Below the pieces are notes generated by a model. That model searched no databases. It had not been told where the DNA came from and saw only the letters and a program-made list of their open reading frames with translations. From assembly GCF_024166365.1 (NCBI RefSeq), contig NC_064820.1, positions 144,356,001 to 144,420,000 of the forward strand: DNA of 64,000 nt. The letters are read 5' to 3'. The DNA is from Elephas maximus indicus (taxonomy: Eukaryota; Chordata; Mammalia; Proboscidea; Elephantidae). The position numbers and the translations under genes are program-made. Each line of letters opens with the position of its first letter. Position 1 is the stretch's first letter. Positions 45,517 to 56,055 of this stretch are shown one piece after another.

Positions 45517-46385
45517 GATGGAATACACAGGAATCAAATCAACTATATCTGTGGAAAGAGACAATGGAAAAGCTCAATATCATTAGTCAGAACAAGGCTA
45601 GGGGCCAACTGTGGAACAGACCATCAACTGTTCATGTGCAAATTCAAGTTGAAGCTGAAAAAATTTTTTAAAAGTCCAGGAGAGCCAAAATATGACCTTG
45701 AGTGTATCCTACCTGAATTTGGAGACCATCTCAAGAATAGATTTGACACATTGTATGCTAATGGCCAAAGACCAGACGAGTTGTGGGATGACATCAAGGA
45801 CATCACACATGAAGAAAGCAAAAAGTCATAAAAAAGACATGAAAGAAAGAAAAGACCAAAATAGATGTTAGAAGAGACTCTGAAACTTGCTCTTGAATGC
45901 AGAGTAGCTAAAACAAACGGAAGACAAGATGAAGTAAAAGAGCTAAACAGGGGATTTCAAACGGAGGCTTGAGAAAGTATTTTAATGAAATGTGCAAAGA
46001 CCTGGAGCTAGAAAACCAAGAGGGAAGAACACACTCAGCATTTCTCAAGCTGAAATAACTGAAGAAAAAATTTAAGCCTGTATGTTACTTACGATGCAAA
46101 GCCATTCAACTGTGTGGATGATAACAAATTATGGACTTGTTCTGATTGATGACATTGGGCTTCTCCATGGCCTCTTTCCACAAATGTAATAGGTGAAGTA
46201 GATGGTCAGTGAAAAAGAGGAAGACCCTCAACAAGATGGATTGGCACAGTGGCTGCAACAATGGGCTCAAACATAGCAATCACTGGGAGGATGGCACTGG
46301 ACTGGGCAATTTTTTGCTCTGTTGTACATAGGGTTGCTGTGATTCAGAACCAATTCAACAGCCCTTGTCAATAACAACAACAAGA

Positions 46386-46889
46386 AATTAAGACACTGTT
46401 TATTCCATTTCTGGAAAATAGAGGTAGTCTTTCTTCACTTGTTATAATCTATAGGAAACTAGCACAAAAAGGGAGACTGCTGGATTCCTAAAGGCTTTCT
46501 ATGAGAATCTGCTGCTGTAAGTCCCCACTTCTGTGTCCATAGGACAGAGAAACATTAGACAGCAGACTATGTAGGAACTTTCAAAGTCATGGTTCTCAAA
46601 CCTCCCACTTAGCCACAAACCTCTTTCTATATATTTGCCAGAAAGATCATTTCTCTGAGTATGACTATGTTGTCTTTTCCTGAGCCATTTTTAACATGAA
46701 ACTTTAACAACACCTATATGCAATTTCTTTGTTTCTTTCCATCAGGATCATTGACTCAGGTCCCACTTTGGGAATAGGAAAAGGGGAGATAGAGAGGAAA
46801 ACAATGATATCGATTATTAGGTTTTTGGAAATGGACCAATTTGCTGCAACATTCATTCTCCAAATCAGCCTTAGAAATAACCACTAGCT
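46386..46889. other. Unassigned stretch
   Basis: No gene or named repeat recognised. Confidence 0.4.
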
Positions 46890-47345
46890 ACTCTATTAGT
46901 TGGCTTTTGCTGCATAATAGTTGCTTACAAACAGTGATTATTTATGTAGCTAACAAATTTGCACATCAACAATTTGCACAAGGCTCAGCTGGGTGGTTCT
47001 TCTGGTCTTGACTAGGCTCACTCATGAGTCTACCAGGAGGGCTGAGAACCATAGGGTGGCCTTGGCTTGGTCGGCTTTTCACTGCTCCACTTGGTCTCCT
47101 CATCTTCCAGTAGGCTAGCCCAGACTTTTTCACATAGTGGCTGGACAGGGACCCTAAAGAGAGAGCAGAAGTGTTTAAGGATTTTTCAAGGCTTTACTTG
47201 GAACTGACATAACATCACTTTTACTACATTCTATTCGTCAAAGCAAGTCACAAGTTCAGCCAAGATTCAAGGGCTAGCCTATCTCTTGATGGGAAGGATT
47301 GCAAAGTCACATTGTTACAGGCATGGATAGAGGAAGGGGGAAAAT
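46890..47345 (-). mobile_element. MLT1-like LTR, diverged
   Basis: Begins 'tattagttggcttttgctgc' and contains 'aactgacataacatcactttt' and 'ttctattcgtcaaagcaag', matching in order an MLT1-type LTR that I remember. The family is old. Confidence 0.5.
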
Positions 47346-47973
47346 TGTAGTCATTTTTTAAATCTATTACATTTACTAAATGGAGGAAAAATGGATCCCA
47401 ATAATGTTATCACAGATGAATTCTCCACAGAAGAAAAACATGCTGATAAATAAATTGTATGAACTTGTATCCCATTTGAAACAGTAGTAAGCATTCTTGT
47501 TAATATTGACACCGTGAAACCAGGATCCATAGGTGCAACTCTCAGTTAATTTCAACCTAGCTTCCTAGATTTTATCCACGATAAATGTAACACTCCTCCA
47601 CTTAGTTCAACAAATTCCATTTTACAATAGTTTGTATAGATCCTTGTTGCTGGTTGGGCTCTCTGAGAGGTAGACATTGAAACTGAGTTTAGTGTGATTG
47701 TTTATTAGGAAGTGACCTTGGGATCAACATCTATGGAAGAGAGAGGGAGAAAGCAGAGGCAGAAGTTGAGCAGCAATGTCCACAGCCTCAGTCGACCTCT
47801 TGGGGAGCTCTGGAGATCAAATGGTCTGTCAGAGTGGACTCTGATTGGGCTAATATGGCTGGGCTTCTATAATCAAACCTTCCTCCATCAGTCCTGGAGT
47901 GTGGGCCACCTCTGGGAAGGGCATGAGCTTGGGCAAGGAAGATTTCTGCAGCTGAAGCAATCCCAGAAGGTGT
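47346..47973. other. Unassigned stretch, partly old repeat-like
   Basis: An 89-codon frame at 47712-47981 has no recognisable domain. The stretch 47640-47970 has the same look as 473-751 and 34975-35140, so an old repeat is possible. Confidence 0.3.
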
Positions 47974-48417
47974 TGTATTAGTTTCCTAGGGCTGCCCTAA
48001 CAATGTACCACAAGTTGGGTGGCTGAAAACAACATAAATTTATTTGCTCACAGTTCTAAAGGCCAGAAGTCCAAGATCAAGGTATTGGCAGGGCCATATT
48101 CCCTCCAAAGCCTCTAGGGGAGGATTGTTCTTTGCTTCTTCCAGCTTCTGGTAGCCCCAGGCGTTCCTTGGTTTTTGGCAGCATAACTCCAATCTCTACC
48201 TCCATCTTCACATGGCTGTCTTCCTTCTGTGTCTGTCTGTCTCTGTGTCTCTTTGTTTCTTACAGGACACCTGTCATATTGGATTAGAGCCCATACTACT
48301 CCAGTATAGCCTCATTTTAACTTGATTACATCTACAAAGACCCTATTTCCAAATAAGGTCACATTCTGAGGTTCTAGGTAGATGTGAATTTTAGGGAGAC
48401 ACAGTCAACCCAGTACA
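47974..48417 (-). mobile_element. MLT1/MST-like MaLR LTR, full length
   Basis: Plus strand 'tgtattagtttcctagggct' to 'acacagtcaacccagtaca', 444 bp, with the complete internal order seen at 6723-7143 ('aagaccctatttccaaataa' is the clearest block). Confidence 0.88.
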
Positions 48418-48919
48418 GATTCTAAGAGATAAAGGCTATCTCCTGACAGCAATTCTGGGGTAGGAGGCTCTTCCTTCCATACCCATCACAACACTGTTGG
48501 AATGATGGTGAGATTCTAGCTACTTCCATGGAAACTGATTTAATCTGCAGGAGAAGCTCTGATGATATTTATTTACTCTATTGTTTTCTTTTCAGAGTGT
48601 TTCAAATAGCTTCATGAGTATCTGACTCACAGCACTGTTAGTTTTTATTTTGTTGCTGGAGCTGAGCAATAAGTGGTGGGCTAACAGAGGGATTAATTAG
48701 GCATCCTTCCAAGTCTGCTTTCATGTGTACTTCAGGCCTCCTCCTCTTCTGCCACCCTACCCTTTGGCCAATAACTCCTGATTGGCAGATGGGTATGTGG
48801 GTTCTTTCTTCCTCTTTGCCTAGGTCACAAGTTACCCGTGTCACCAGGAGGCAGAGAATTTGGGCTAAGGGGGACAGAGCTTGGCAGGTGAACCCAACCC
48901 TAACCAAGGCAGTCATGTG

Positions 48920-48920
<1 letters not shown>
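48418..48920. other. Unassigned stretch
   Basis: No gene or named repeat recognised. Confidence 0.4.

Positions 48921-48923
<3 letters not shown>

Positions 48924-48977
<54 letters not shown>
48924..48977. repeat. (TA)n microsatellite
   Basis: About 27 uninterrupted TA units. It is followed by a short (AC)n and a perfect palindrome. The long open frames here arise from the repeat. Confidence 0.97.
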
Positions 48978-48980
<3 letters not shown>

Positions 48981-48992
48981 ATACACACACAC

Positions 48993-49026
48993 ATATTGGT
49001 GTATATATATATATATACACCAATAT
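48993..49026. repeat. 34-bp perfect AT-rich palindrome
   Basis: Each strand reads the same: arms start 'atattggtg' and end 'caccaatat', with a TA-alternating centre of about 16 bases. It lies immediately after the (TA)n and (AC)n runs. Confidence 0.95.
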
Positions 49027-49035
49027 ACATATATA

Positions 49036-49060
49036 GCCACTGCCATTGAGTTGACTCTGA
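49036..49060 (-). mobile_element. AfroSINE tail stump
   Basis: A 25-base piece, 'gccactgccattgagttgac' then 'tctga', corresponds exactly to the reversed AfroSINE 3' terminus and stops there. It is embedded in TA-rich sequence on both sides. Confidence 0.75.
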
Positions 49061-49089
49061 TATATGTATACATATATATATATACACAC

Positions 49090-49354
49090 AAATCTGAGCT
49101 TACCAAATAGATCTATTGTAACTGATTGTGTTGTAATTATGTTTTTCTTCTCTTTGTGAAGGAATGACGCACACTCCCCCAAATGACTTTCAAACAAGAT
49201 TTTCAAAAATTTGATTTACATACCACCTTTCAATCATCTGCTGCCCTTACAGCTGGATTAGGAAAGCCTTAGTTGCATTTCCTTTCTAGCTGTGGGTCTG
49301 CCCTATTAAGGGCCTTAAAGTGGTCTTTTAAGTGTTTGACCACCCATGATAAGA
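49090..49354. other. Unassigned stretch
   Basis: No gene or repeat recognised. Confidence 0.35.
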
Positions 49355-49595
49355 GGCAGTATTTCCTAGTGGTTAAGAGCCCAGGCTCTCGAATCAGGCT
49401 GACCTGAATTGGAATCCTGACTCTGATAATTTCTAGATAGGCATTCTTCGATGAGTCAGTCAACCTCTCAAAGCCTCAATTTTCTCATCCATATAGTGAG
49501 GATCATAAACAGTTGCTGGCCCCTAGAACTTCTGTGAGAATTCAGTACGGTGATGCCCACAAAGAGCCTGTATAGACCCTGGCATCATAAATTAG
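49355..49595 (+). mobile_element. MIR SINE, near full length
   Basis: Keeps its tRNA-like head 'ctagtggttaagagcccagg', followed by 'gctctcgaatcaggctgac', the core, 'tcaattttctcatccatata' and 'gaacttctgtgagaattcag'. Confidence 0.82.
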
Positions 49596-49962
49596 TTGTT
49601 GGGTTGTTAGGTGCTGTCACGTTGGTTTTGACTCATAGCAACCATATGTACAACAGAACAAAACACTGCCTGGTCCTGAACCATCATCACAATCATTGCT
49701 ATGTTTGAGCACATTGTTGCAGCCACTGTGTCAATCCATCTCATTTTGGGTCTTCCTCTTTTTTGCTGAACCTCTACCAAAGATGATGTCCTTCTCCAGG
49801 GAAGGGTTCTTCCTGATAACATGTCCAAAATACCTGAGACAAAGCCTTGCCATCCTTGCTTCTGAGGAGCATTCTGGCTGTACTTCTTCCAAGACAGATT
49901 TGTTCATTCTTCTGCAGTCCATGGTACATTCAATATTCTTTGCCAACACCATAATTCATATG
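49596..49962 (-). mobile_element. RTE LINE 3' end fragment
   Basis: From the reversed tail 'gttgttaggtgctgtcacg' to 'ttgccaacaccataattca'. Possible target-site copies TCATAAATT (49585-49593) and TCATAATTT (49963-49971). Two frames at 49607-49952 show G-R-P-K-M-R-W-I-D and R-Y-F-G-H-V-I. Confidence 0.92.
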
Positions 49963-50026
49963 TCATAATTTTAATTATGGTGTTGTGAAAACTAAATGAG
50001 GTAATATATATCAATTATTAGCGTTC

Positions 50027-50783
50027 TTACTTGCTGTCAGGTTTTGCTCCAACTCTTGGTGAACTGTCTTAGTTATCTAGTGCTGCTATAGCAGAAACAC
50101 CACAAATGGGTGGCTTTAACGAACAGAAGTTTATTTTCTTATAGTTTAGAAGGCTAGAAGTCTGAATTCAGGGCACTGGCTTTAACGGAAGGCTTTCTTT
50201 CTCTGTCAGTTCTGCAGGAAGATCCTTGTCTCTTTTGAGCGTCTGCTCCTGAGCGATCTTCATGTGGCTTGGCATCTCTCTACCCCATTTCTGCTTCACA
50301 CTTGCTTGTTTAATCTTTTTTATATCTCAAAAGAGATTGACTTAAAACATACTCTATACTAATACTGTCTTATTAACATAATAAAGAAAACCCTTTCTCA
50401 AATGGGGTTATAACCACAGGTATAGAGGTTAAGATTTATAGCACATATTTTGGGGGGACACAATTCAATCCGTAACAGTGACCTTATATATAACATAACA
50501 AAATATTGCCCAGTCTTGTGCCATCTTCATGTTTGTGGGTATGTTTGATGCCATTGTTGCAACTATTGTGTCAGTCAATCTCATGGAAGGTTTTCTTTGT
50601 TTTCGTTGGCCCTCTACCTAAGCAGATATGATGCCCTTTTCTAGTGATTGGTCTTTCCTGATGACTTGTAAAGCAAACCGAAGTCTTGCCATACTCACTT
50701 CTAAGGGGCATTCTGATTGAATTTCTTCTAAGACTGATTTGTTTGTTCTTCTGACATTTCATGGCAGACCTAATATTCATCAA
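50027..50783 (-). mobile_element. Older RTE LINE 3' end, split by an LTR
   Basis: Pieces 50027-50064 and 50478-50783 form one RTE 3' end that differs from the other copies ('ttctagtgattggtctttcc', 'gtttgtgggtatgtttgatg'). The same variants recur at 61442-61715, indicating an older or distinct subfamily. Confidence 0.8.
50065..50477 (-). mobile_element. ERVL/MaLR-type LTR nested in RTE
   Basis: Plus strand 'tgtcttagttatctagtgct' to 'gggacacaattcaatccg', ending 'taaca'. The RTE resumes at GTGAC, while the left edge reads GTGAAC, so the presumed duplication is GTGAC with one change. It belongs to the LTR group of 14608 and 44996 (compare 'gtgctgctatagcagaaac' with the reversed ends of those LTRs). 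Confidence 0.85.
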
Positions 50784-50985
50784 TTGTTGTTAGGTGCCAT
50801 CAAATTGATTTCAATTCATAGTGACCCCATGTGACAGTGTAGAACTGCCCCCTAGGTTTTCTTGGCTGTAATCTTTATGGAAGTAGATTGCCAGTTTTCT
50901 CTCCTATGGAGGGGCTGGGTGGGTTTAAACCACCAACCTTTTAGTTAGCAGCTGAGTGCTTAGCTGTTTGCACCACCCGGGCTCC
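50784..50985 (-). mobile_element. AfroSINE with RTE-type tail
   Basis: The left edge is 'ttgttgttaggtgccatcaa', which is the RTE terminal sequence rather than the usual AfroSINE 'aaaccaaacccattgc'. The rest is the third middle variant and reversed head 'tgcaccacccgggctcc'. It is a link between the SINE and LINE tails. Confidence 0.88.
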
Positions 50986-51000
50986 TTTTTACACATCAGT

Positions 51001-51900
51001 GTTGTTGTTAGGTGCAGTCAAGTCGGTTCATACTCACAGCGACCCTATGTACAACATACCAAAACACTACCTGGTCCTGTGCCATCCTCGCAATCGTTGC
51101 TGTGTTTGAGCCCATTGTTGTAGCCAATGTCAATCCATCTCATCTAGGATCTTCCTCTTTTTCACTGACCCTCTATCTTACCAAGCATGTTGTCCTTCCC
51201 AAGGGACTGATCCTTCCTGATAACATGTCCAAAGTATGCAAGATGAAGTTTCACCATTTTTGCTTCCAAGAAGACTCTGGCTGTATTTTTTGAAGACAGA
51301 TGTGTTTGTTATTCTGGCAGTCCATGGTATATTCAATATTCTTCACCAATACCATAATTCAAAGGCATCAATTCTTCTTTGGTCTTCCTTATTCATTGTC
51401 TATCTTTTGCATGCATATGAAGCGATTGAAAATACAATGGCTTGGGTCAGATGCACCTTAGTCCTCAGGGTGACATCTTTGCTCTTCAGCACTTTAAAGA
51501 GAATCTTTTGCAGCAGATTTACCTGATGCAATACATCGTTTGATTTCTTCACAGCTGTTTCCATGGGTGTTGATTGTGGATCCCAGTAAAATGAAATCCT
51601 TGACAACTTTAGTATTTTCTCTGTTTATGATGATGTTGCTTATTGGCCCAGTTGTGAGAATTTTTGTTTTCTTTATATTAAGGTATAATCCATACTGAAG
51701 GCTGTGATCTTTGATCTTCATCAGTAAGTGCTTCAAGTCCTCTTCACTTTCAGCAAGCAAGGTTGAGTTATTTGCATATCACAGTTTGTTAATGAGTCTT
51801 CCTTCAGTGCTGCTCTTCTTATAATCCAGCTTTTCAGGTTATTTGCTCAGCCAACCTATTGAATAAGTATGGTGAAAGGATAAAACCCTGAAGTACAGCA
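51001..51900 (-). mobile_element. RTE LINE, 5'-truncated
   Basis: From the tail at 'gttgttgttaggtgcagtc' to the reverse transcriptase region near 'ggtgaaaggataaaaccctg'. The catalytic box is Y-A-N-N (51767-51778, minus strand), so it is dead in addition to being frameshifted. The 88-codon frame at 51494-51760 carries L-A-E-S-E-E-D-L. Confidence 0.93.
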
Positions 51901-51936
51901 ATCGGGATCTTAAAATTACTATGCACAAATTGATTA

Positions 51937-52097
51937 TACCAAACCAAACTAATCCCAGTGCCGTCAAATCAATTCCAACTCACAGTGACCCTATAGGACA
52001 GAGTAGAACTGCCACATAGAGTTTCCAAGAAGCGCCTGGTGGATTACGACCTGGCGACCCTTGAGTTAGCAGCCATAGCACTGCCACCAGGGTTTCC
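51937..52097 (-). mobile_element. AfroSINE, short type
   Basis: Perfect duplication AAATTGATTA at 51927-51936 and 52098-52107. Tail 'gccgtcaaatcaattccaac' and reversed head 'agcactgccaccagggttt', which has lost about 10 bases of the head region. Confidence 0.95.
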
Positions 52098-52124
52098 AAA
52101 TTGATTACAAGTTATGTGAAATTC

Positions 52125-52295
52125 AGATCCCTCATGGCACAGTATATAAGAGCTTGGCTGCTAATCAAAAGGTTGGCAGTTTGAATCCACCAGCCACTCA
52201 GTGAAAACCCTATGGGGCAGTTCTACTCTGTTCTATGGCATTGCTATGAGTTGGAATTGACTGGATGGCCACGGGCTTGTTTTTTTTTTTTAGTT
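52125..52295 (+). mobile_element. AfroSINE, short type
   Basis: Perfect 13-bp duplication TTATGTGAAATTC at 52112-52124 and 52296-52308. Head 'ccctcatggcacagtatata' is mutated in the A box; B-box region 'cagtttgaatccacc'. Ends in a T run. It lies in opposite orientation to the previous copy only 15 bases away. Confidence 0.95.
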
Positions 52296-52308
52296 TTATG
52301 TGAAATTC

Positions 52309-54884
52309 TGGTCCTAATTAATACCATTAGGTTGTGAGTTCCTTGAGGGTAGGTTCTGAGTCCTGTTTACTGCTGTGCTAAACCACCAACCTGAGCATGT
52401 GGTTGCACTCAGCAAATATTGCCTAAGTGTATGGAGGGACAATATATCAGGGCTTCAAACTGGTTCTGCCCATTTCAGTCATGTCCGATGAAGTAAAACC
52501 TAAATAGGCCCAAATTTTTTAAATGTGGGTGAAACAGATGGGAAAAATTACAGGTAGAAGCCCTGCTAGAAACTTAACCTCCCTTTTTCAAAATAAGGGT
52601 AGCACATGCATTACATAGTTCTGGTTATTTGAGTCTTCTACTTGTCTGAATTCACAGTCAATGGCATTGTCCTGTGACATAGCCCTCACATTTATGTCTT
52701 CTCCAGGATATGCTATCATGGAGAGGCAGACCTCTCCATGAGGGGAAGCATTGATGGAAAGTGTTTTGCCTAGGGATTCTGGACCCTCACGTTATTTCCA
52801 GGACTGGTAACAAAGTCCCTGGGCTTGAAAATGGGCTGTGGGTAGTGCTTCAGCCTGATTCTGATAGCTGAATAATAAAATTAGCCTGGACAATTTCTTT
52901 TTAAGTCATCAAAATAATTACTTCTCAGCTGATTAGTTCATGGCCACATTCAGACATGACCAATAATAGCTTCTCCTAAGGTCCTGAGTATCAAAGTTGT
53001 TTTGTTGATTTTGTTCCAGCTATTTCATTCCTCTTTAAAAGAAGGAGGAAAAAGATCTCAGTGAGTTATTGATCCTATTGTGAGTAAAGTTTGACTCTAA
53101 AGCAATGAGACAGACTTTCTTGAATGGCTGTTAAATGGACCAATTTCAATGGGAGTCCTTCTAGAGGGCTTTGAACAACATACCAAGTGTGCAGTTATAC
53201 CTTTAAAAACATATGGCTTCCCAAGACAAGGGTCTTGAATTACTACAAGATTTATCATTTGGCTCAGCGCTCTTCTCTCCAGCTAGATAGTTAGCAAACT
53301 CCGCAGCACCCTTTCTTGGTTCCCATCATATCTTTGCTCTTCCACTCCTTCCCTAGTTCCTGAGCTCCTTAACATCTTAGCTTTCACCTTACTAGCTTTC
53401 TATTGACTTGCCGTTGCCCTTTTGATGCTGATGCTTGATGTTTCTCCTGTGACCTGTCCTTGATTCCTCTTCTGATCATTGGTTTGCACTCACACCTTGG
53501 GTTATTTCTGATCCCTGCTGCTCTGGGTTATGCCTGTATCCAGTCCTGCCCAGACTCTGGGCCTTTGCCTTAGGACTAGCACATGTGCTGGGTTTTCTTA
53601 GCCTAAGAAAAAATAGACTAATAAACTTGTTTCACCACAAATACCTTTTAATGAAGTCTAAACAGCTTTTACCAGGTCTGCAACATGTTTATTCTTAATT
53701 TAGTAGGTTTAACATTTTTTGATTATTGATCAATTGGCAGATATCTATTGAGTACCTACTAGGTGTCCAGTGCTATGCTTGGCATTCAGAAGTTACCTTC
53801 AAATCTTGAAAAGGACAGAAGAGTGATAGGGCTGTGAGATCTGTCTCCACACAGTTGGAGGAGTTGACTGTACTTATCTCCAGGGTTGGTAGGTGGACTA
53901 TTTTCCCTCCCTAGTCTACATGGGCAGCCCCTGGAGCTGTATGCTGAGCCAGAAAGTGACTTTCCCAAATAGACCAGCCCTTCATAAAATGCATACACAT
54001 TGTCAAGTTCAAAGACAATGAAATAAACTTTGCATGTAGTATGCTTGTGTTAGTTATTTCAAAAGCAAGGGAGAGACCACATATATGCAGTACCTCTGGT
54101 AAAGCACACAAGAAAGTGATAACATCATCTGGCTCTGAAGAAGGGAACTGTGTAGAAAGTCAGGGATAGAAAGGGAACTACTCACTGAAAACTATTTTAT
54201 AGCTTTTGAATTTCAAACTATGTGCCTATTTTAAATATTGAAGAAAAAAAGTAAATAAAATCTATTTTTAAAAGTTAAGTCCTCAAAAAGGGAAGTGGTG
54301 AAGTGATGGAGTATGAAGAATTTGGTTACTCACTGTAAGCTATAATCCTGAGCAAACTAATGAGAGACACACAGTGTAGATATTAAAAAAGTAAATCCTT
54401 AAGAAATCAGAAAACAAGGAAGTAGAACTCAGCCTTACAGAATTATGTGTGGTTTTGTTTTTCCCTGAAAAATACATCAAGATGCTTACCTGGGCCCTGT
54501 GCATGTGCCCGGGCCCCTTTGGCCGTGGACAGAAAGCAAAGAAGCAGGTCCAAGGCAGGCTAGGGGGAAGCATCTGGAAAGCTCTAGTCAACTTGAGTGG
54601 TTTATTCCACAGAGAGAGCCAGCTGCATTAAATTCTGCATAAATGCATATTGTGGGTTTCTGTGACGGCCCTCCACCAATTAGGGATTTGAAAACTCACA
54701 AATTGTTTAATTTGAGGGAGCTTGTTTGAATTTCAGGCATGAAGACATTGGGTTTTGATGATACCCTTAGTCACACTATCTTCCTTAATGAACCTCCATT
54801 TCCCTCAAAACAGAATAAATTTGGATTCCCTGGTGTAAACAAGGGAGAAAGATGTGGCAATTTGCTTCCCTAGAAATTTACAAC
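52309..54884. other. Unassigned 2.6-kb stretch
   Basis: No gene supported. A short MIR- or L2-like reversed fragment may lie at 53730-53790 ('attgagtacctactaggtgt'). Small open frames only. Confidence 0.4.
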
Positions 54885-54932
54885 CTTGGAAACCTTGTGG
54901 GGTCTCTACAAGTCGGAATCAACTCTACAGCA
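54885..54932 (+). mobile_element. AfroSINE remnant
   Basis: 'accttggaaaccttgtgggg' joined directly to 'tctctacaagtcggaatcaac', so only the linker and tail survive, with the whole head and body module deleted. Confidence 0.75.
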
Positions 54933-54934
54933 GG

Positions 54935-55640
54935 AACAGAAGAGGTGTAAACAATAAATAATGCACACAGGAAGTGCTTTCCAGTATTGGTTAAAACTGT
55001 GTCTATATCTGCTGTTTACACTCCCATCACACTTTCTTGATGACAAGTGAGCTTAACATAATGAAGAAGCTACAACAGAGCCTGGGCAGCCCTCAGAGGT
55101 TAAGTCACAATTCGCCAGAGACCTGGTTGGCTGTCAAATTTGCAAATCAACAAATGCCACAAGCACTAAACCTCTCTGAGCATTTCGCAATTGTTAAAAG
55201 TTTGAATTTAGTTAATAAGCAGTTACAAAATGAGGATATTGTAGTAGCTTCTATGCAAACTCTTTAAAATATATTGTGGTTTTAGAAAAGCAAAACATGC
55301 ACACGATTTGTTCTGTTGGTCGTGTTTGATGAACATATAAAAGGTTCATAGCAAAATATTCATATTGCAACCACAATCCATGAGAAATTGGAACAAAGGC
55401 AAATCATGGAGGTAGGCAAATTTTTCTACTGAACTGGAATCCAAGGAGCCACCCCTTCCAGGATCACAAAGCAGTGCTGGAGACTAGAGTCCTTGATTTT
55501 ATTTCTCTCCTTGAAGTCAGGTTGAACGTGTTTGGCTGCCAAGTCAACTTCTTAGTTCCACAGCTTAAGCAATTTACATGGAGTAGTTCACTAAATCTTC
55601 ACAACTACCACTTAAGCTATAATTATTCTGCCTTATGGAT
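54935..55640. other. Unassigned stretch
   Basis: A 76-codon frame at 55037-55267 shows no domain. A weak MIR-like segment is possible at 55560-55635. No gene called. Confidence 0.35.
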
Positions 55641-55846
55641 GAAGAGTCCCTGGTGGTGCAGTTAATGTGCTCAGCTGCTAACTAATTGGTTGGCCGTTTG
55701 AGTCCACCCAGAGGCACTTTGGAAGAAAGACCCGGTGATCTCCTTCCAAAAAATTAGCCATCGAAAACTCTGAGGAGCACAGTTCTACTCTGACACATGT
55801 GGGGTCACTATGAGTTGGAACCAACTTAGTGGCAAGTGGTTATAGA
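55641..55846 (+). mobile_element. AfroSINE, long-middle variant
   Basis: Head 'gtccctggtggtgcagttaa', 'gtttgagtccacccagaggc' (B box and linker), 'atctccttccaaaaaattag', and tail 'actatgagttggaaccaac'. Good example of the long type. Confidence 0.94.
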
Positions 55847-56055
55847 CGAAAAGCTGGGACACTATAAACTGGTGGGAATAGTAATAAAAGCATCCAAATC
55901 TGTCTAACTTCAGGAGGGATAATGACCAGGAGCAGCCCAAAGCTGTTTCCTGTAAGGTGAAGGTCAGACATACCTCTACTCTCCAACATTTTAATCAATT
56001 CTGACGTCAGCCATCCCTCCCGCGGCATCTCTACTTCCCTTCTGAGTTTGATATC

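Larger units (their letters stand above)
41968..46385 (+). mobile_element. Host RTE LINE split by three later insertions
   Basis: The RTE runs in four pieces: 5' untranslated region 41968-42371, endonuclease part 44262-44566, 44725-44995 and 45517-46081, then 3' remnants about 46093-46132 and 46190-46385. Insertions inside are an inverted RTE (42372-44261), an AfroSINE (44567-44724) and an LTR (44996-45516). Most of the reverse transcriptase part is deleted, and about 55 unassigned bases lie at 46133-46187. The endonuclease frame contains stop codons, including one in what should be G-D-F-N-A ('ggtgactgaaatg'). The 3' end is '(aac)n aag'. Confidence 0.92.

Noticed and set aside
48638..49087. 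149-codon minus-strand frame and overlapping frames rich in Y, I and H
   Set aside because: Produced by the (TA)n microsatellite and adjoining palindrome; the same pattern appears on both strands.
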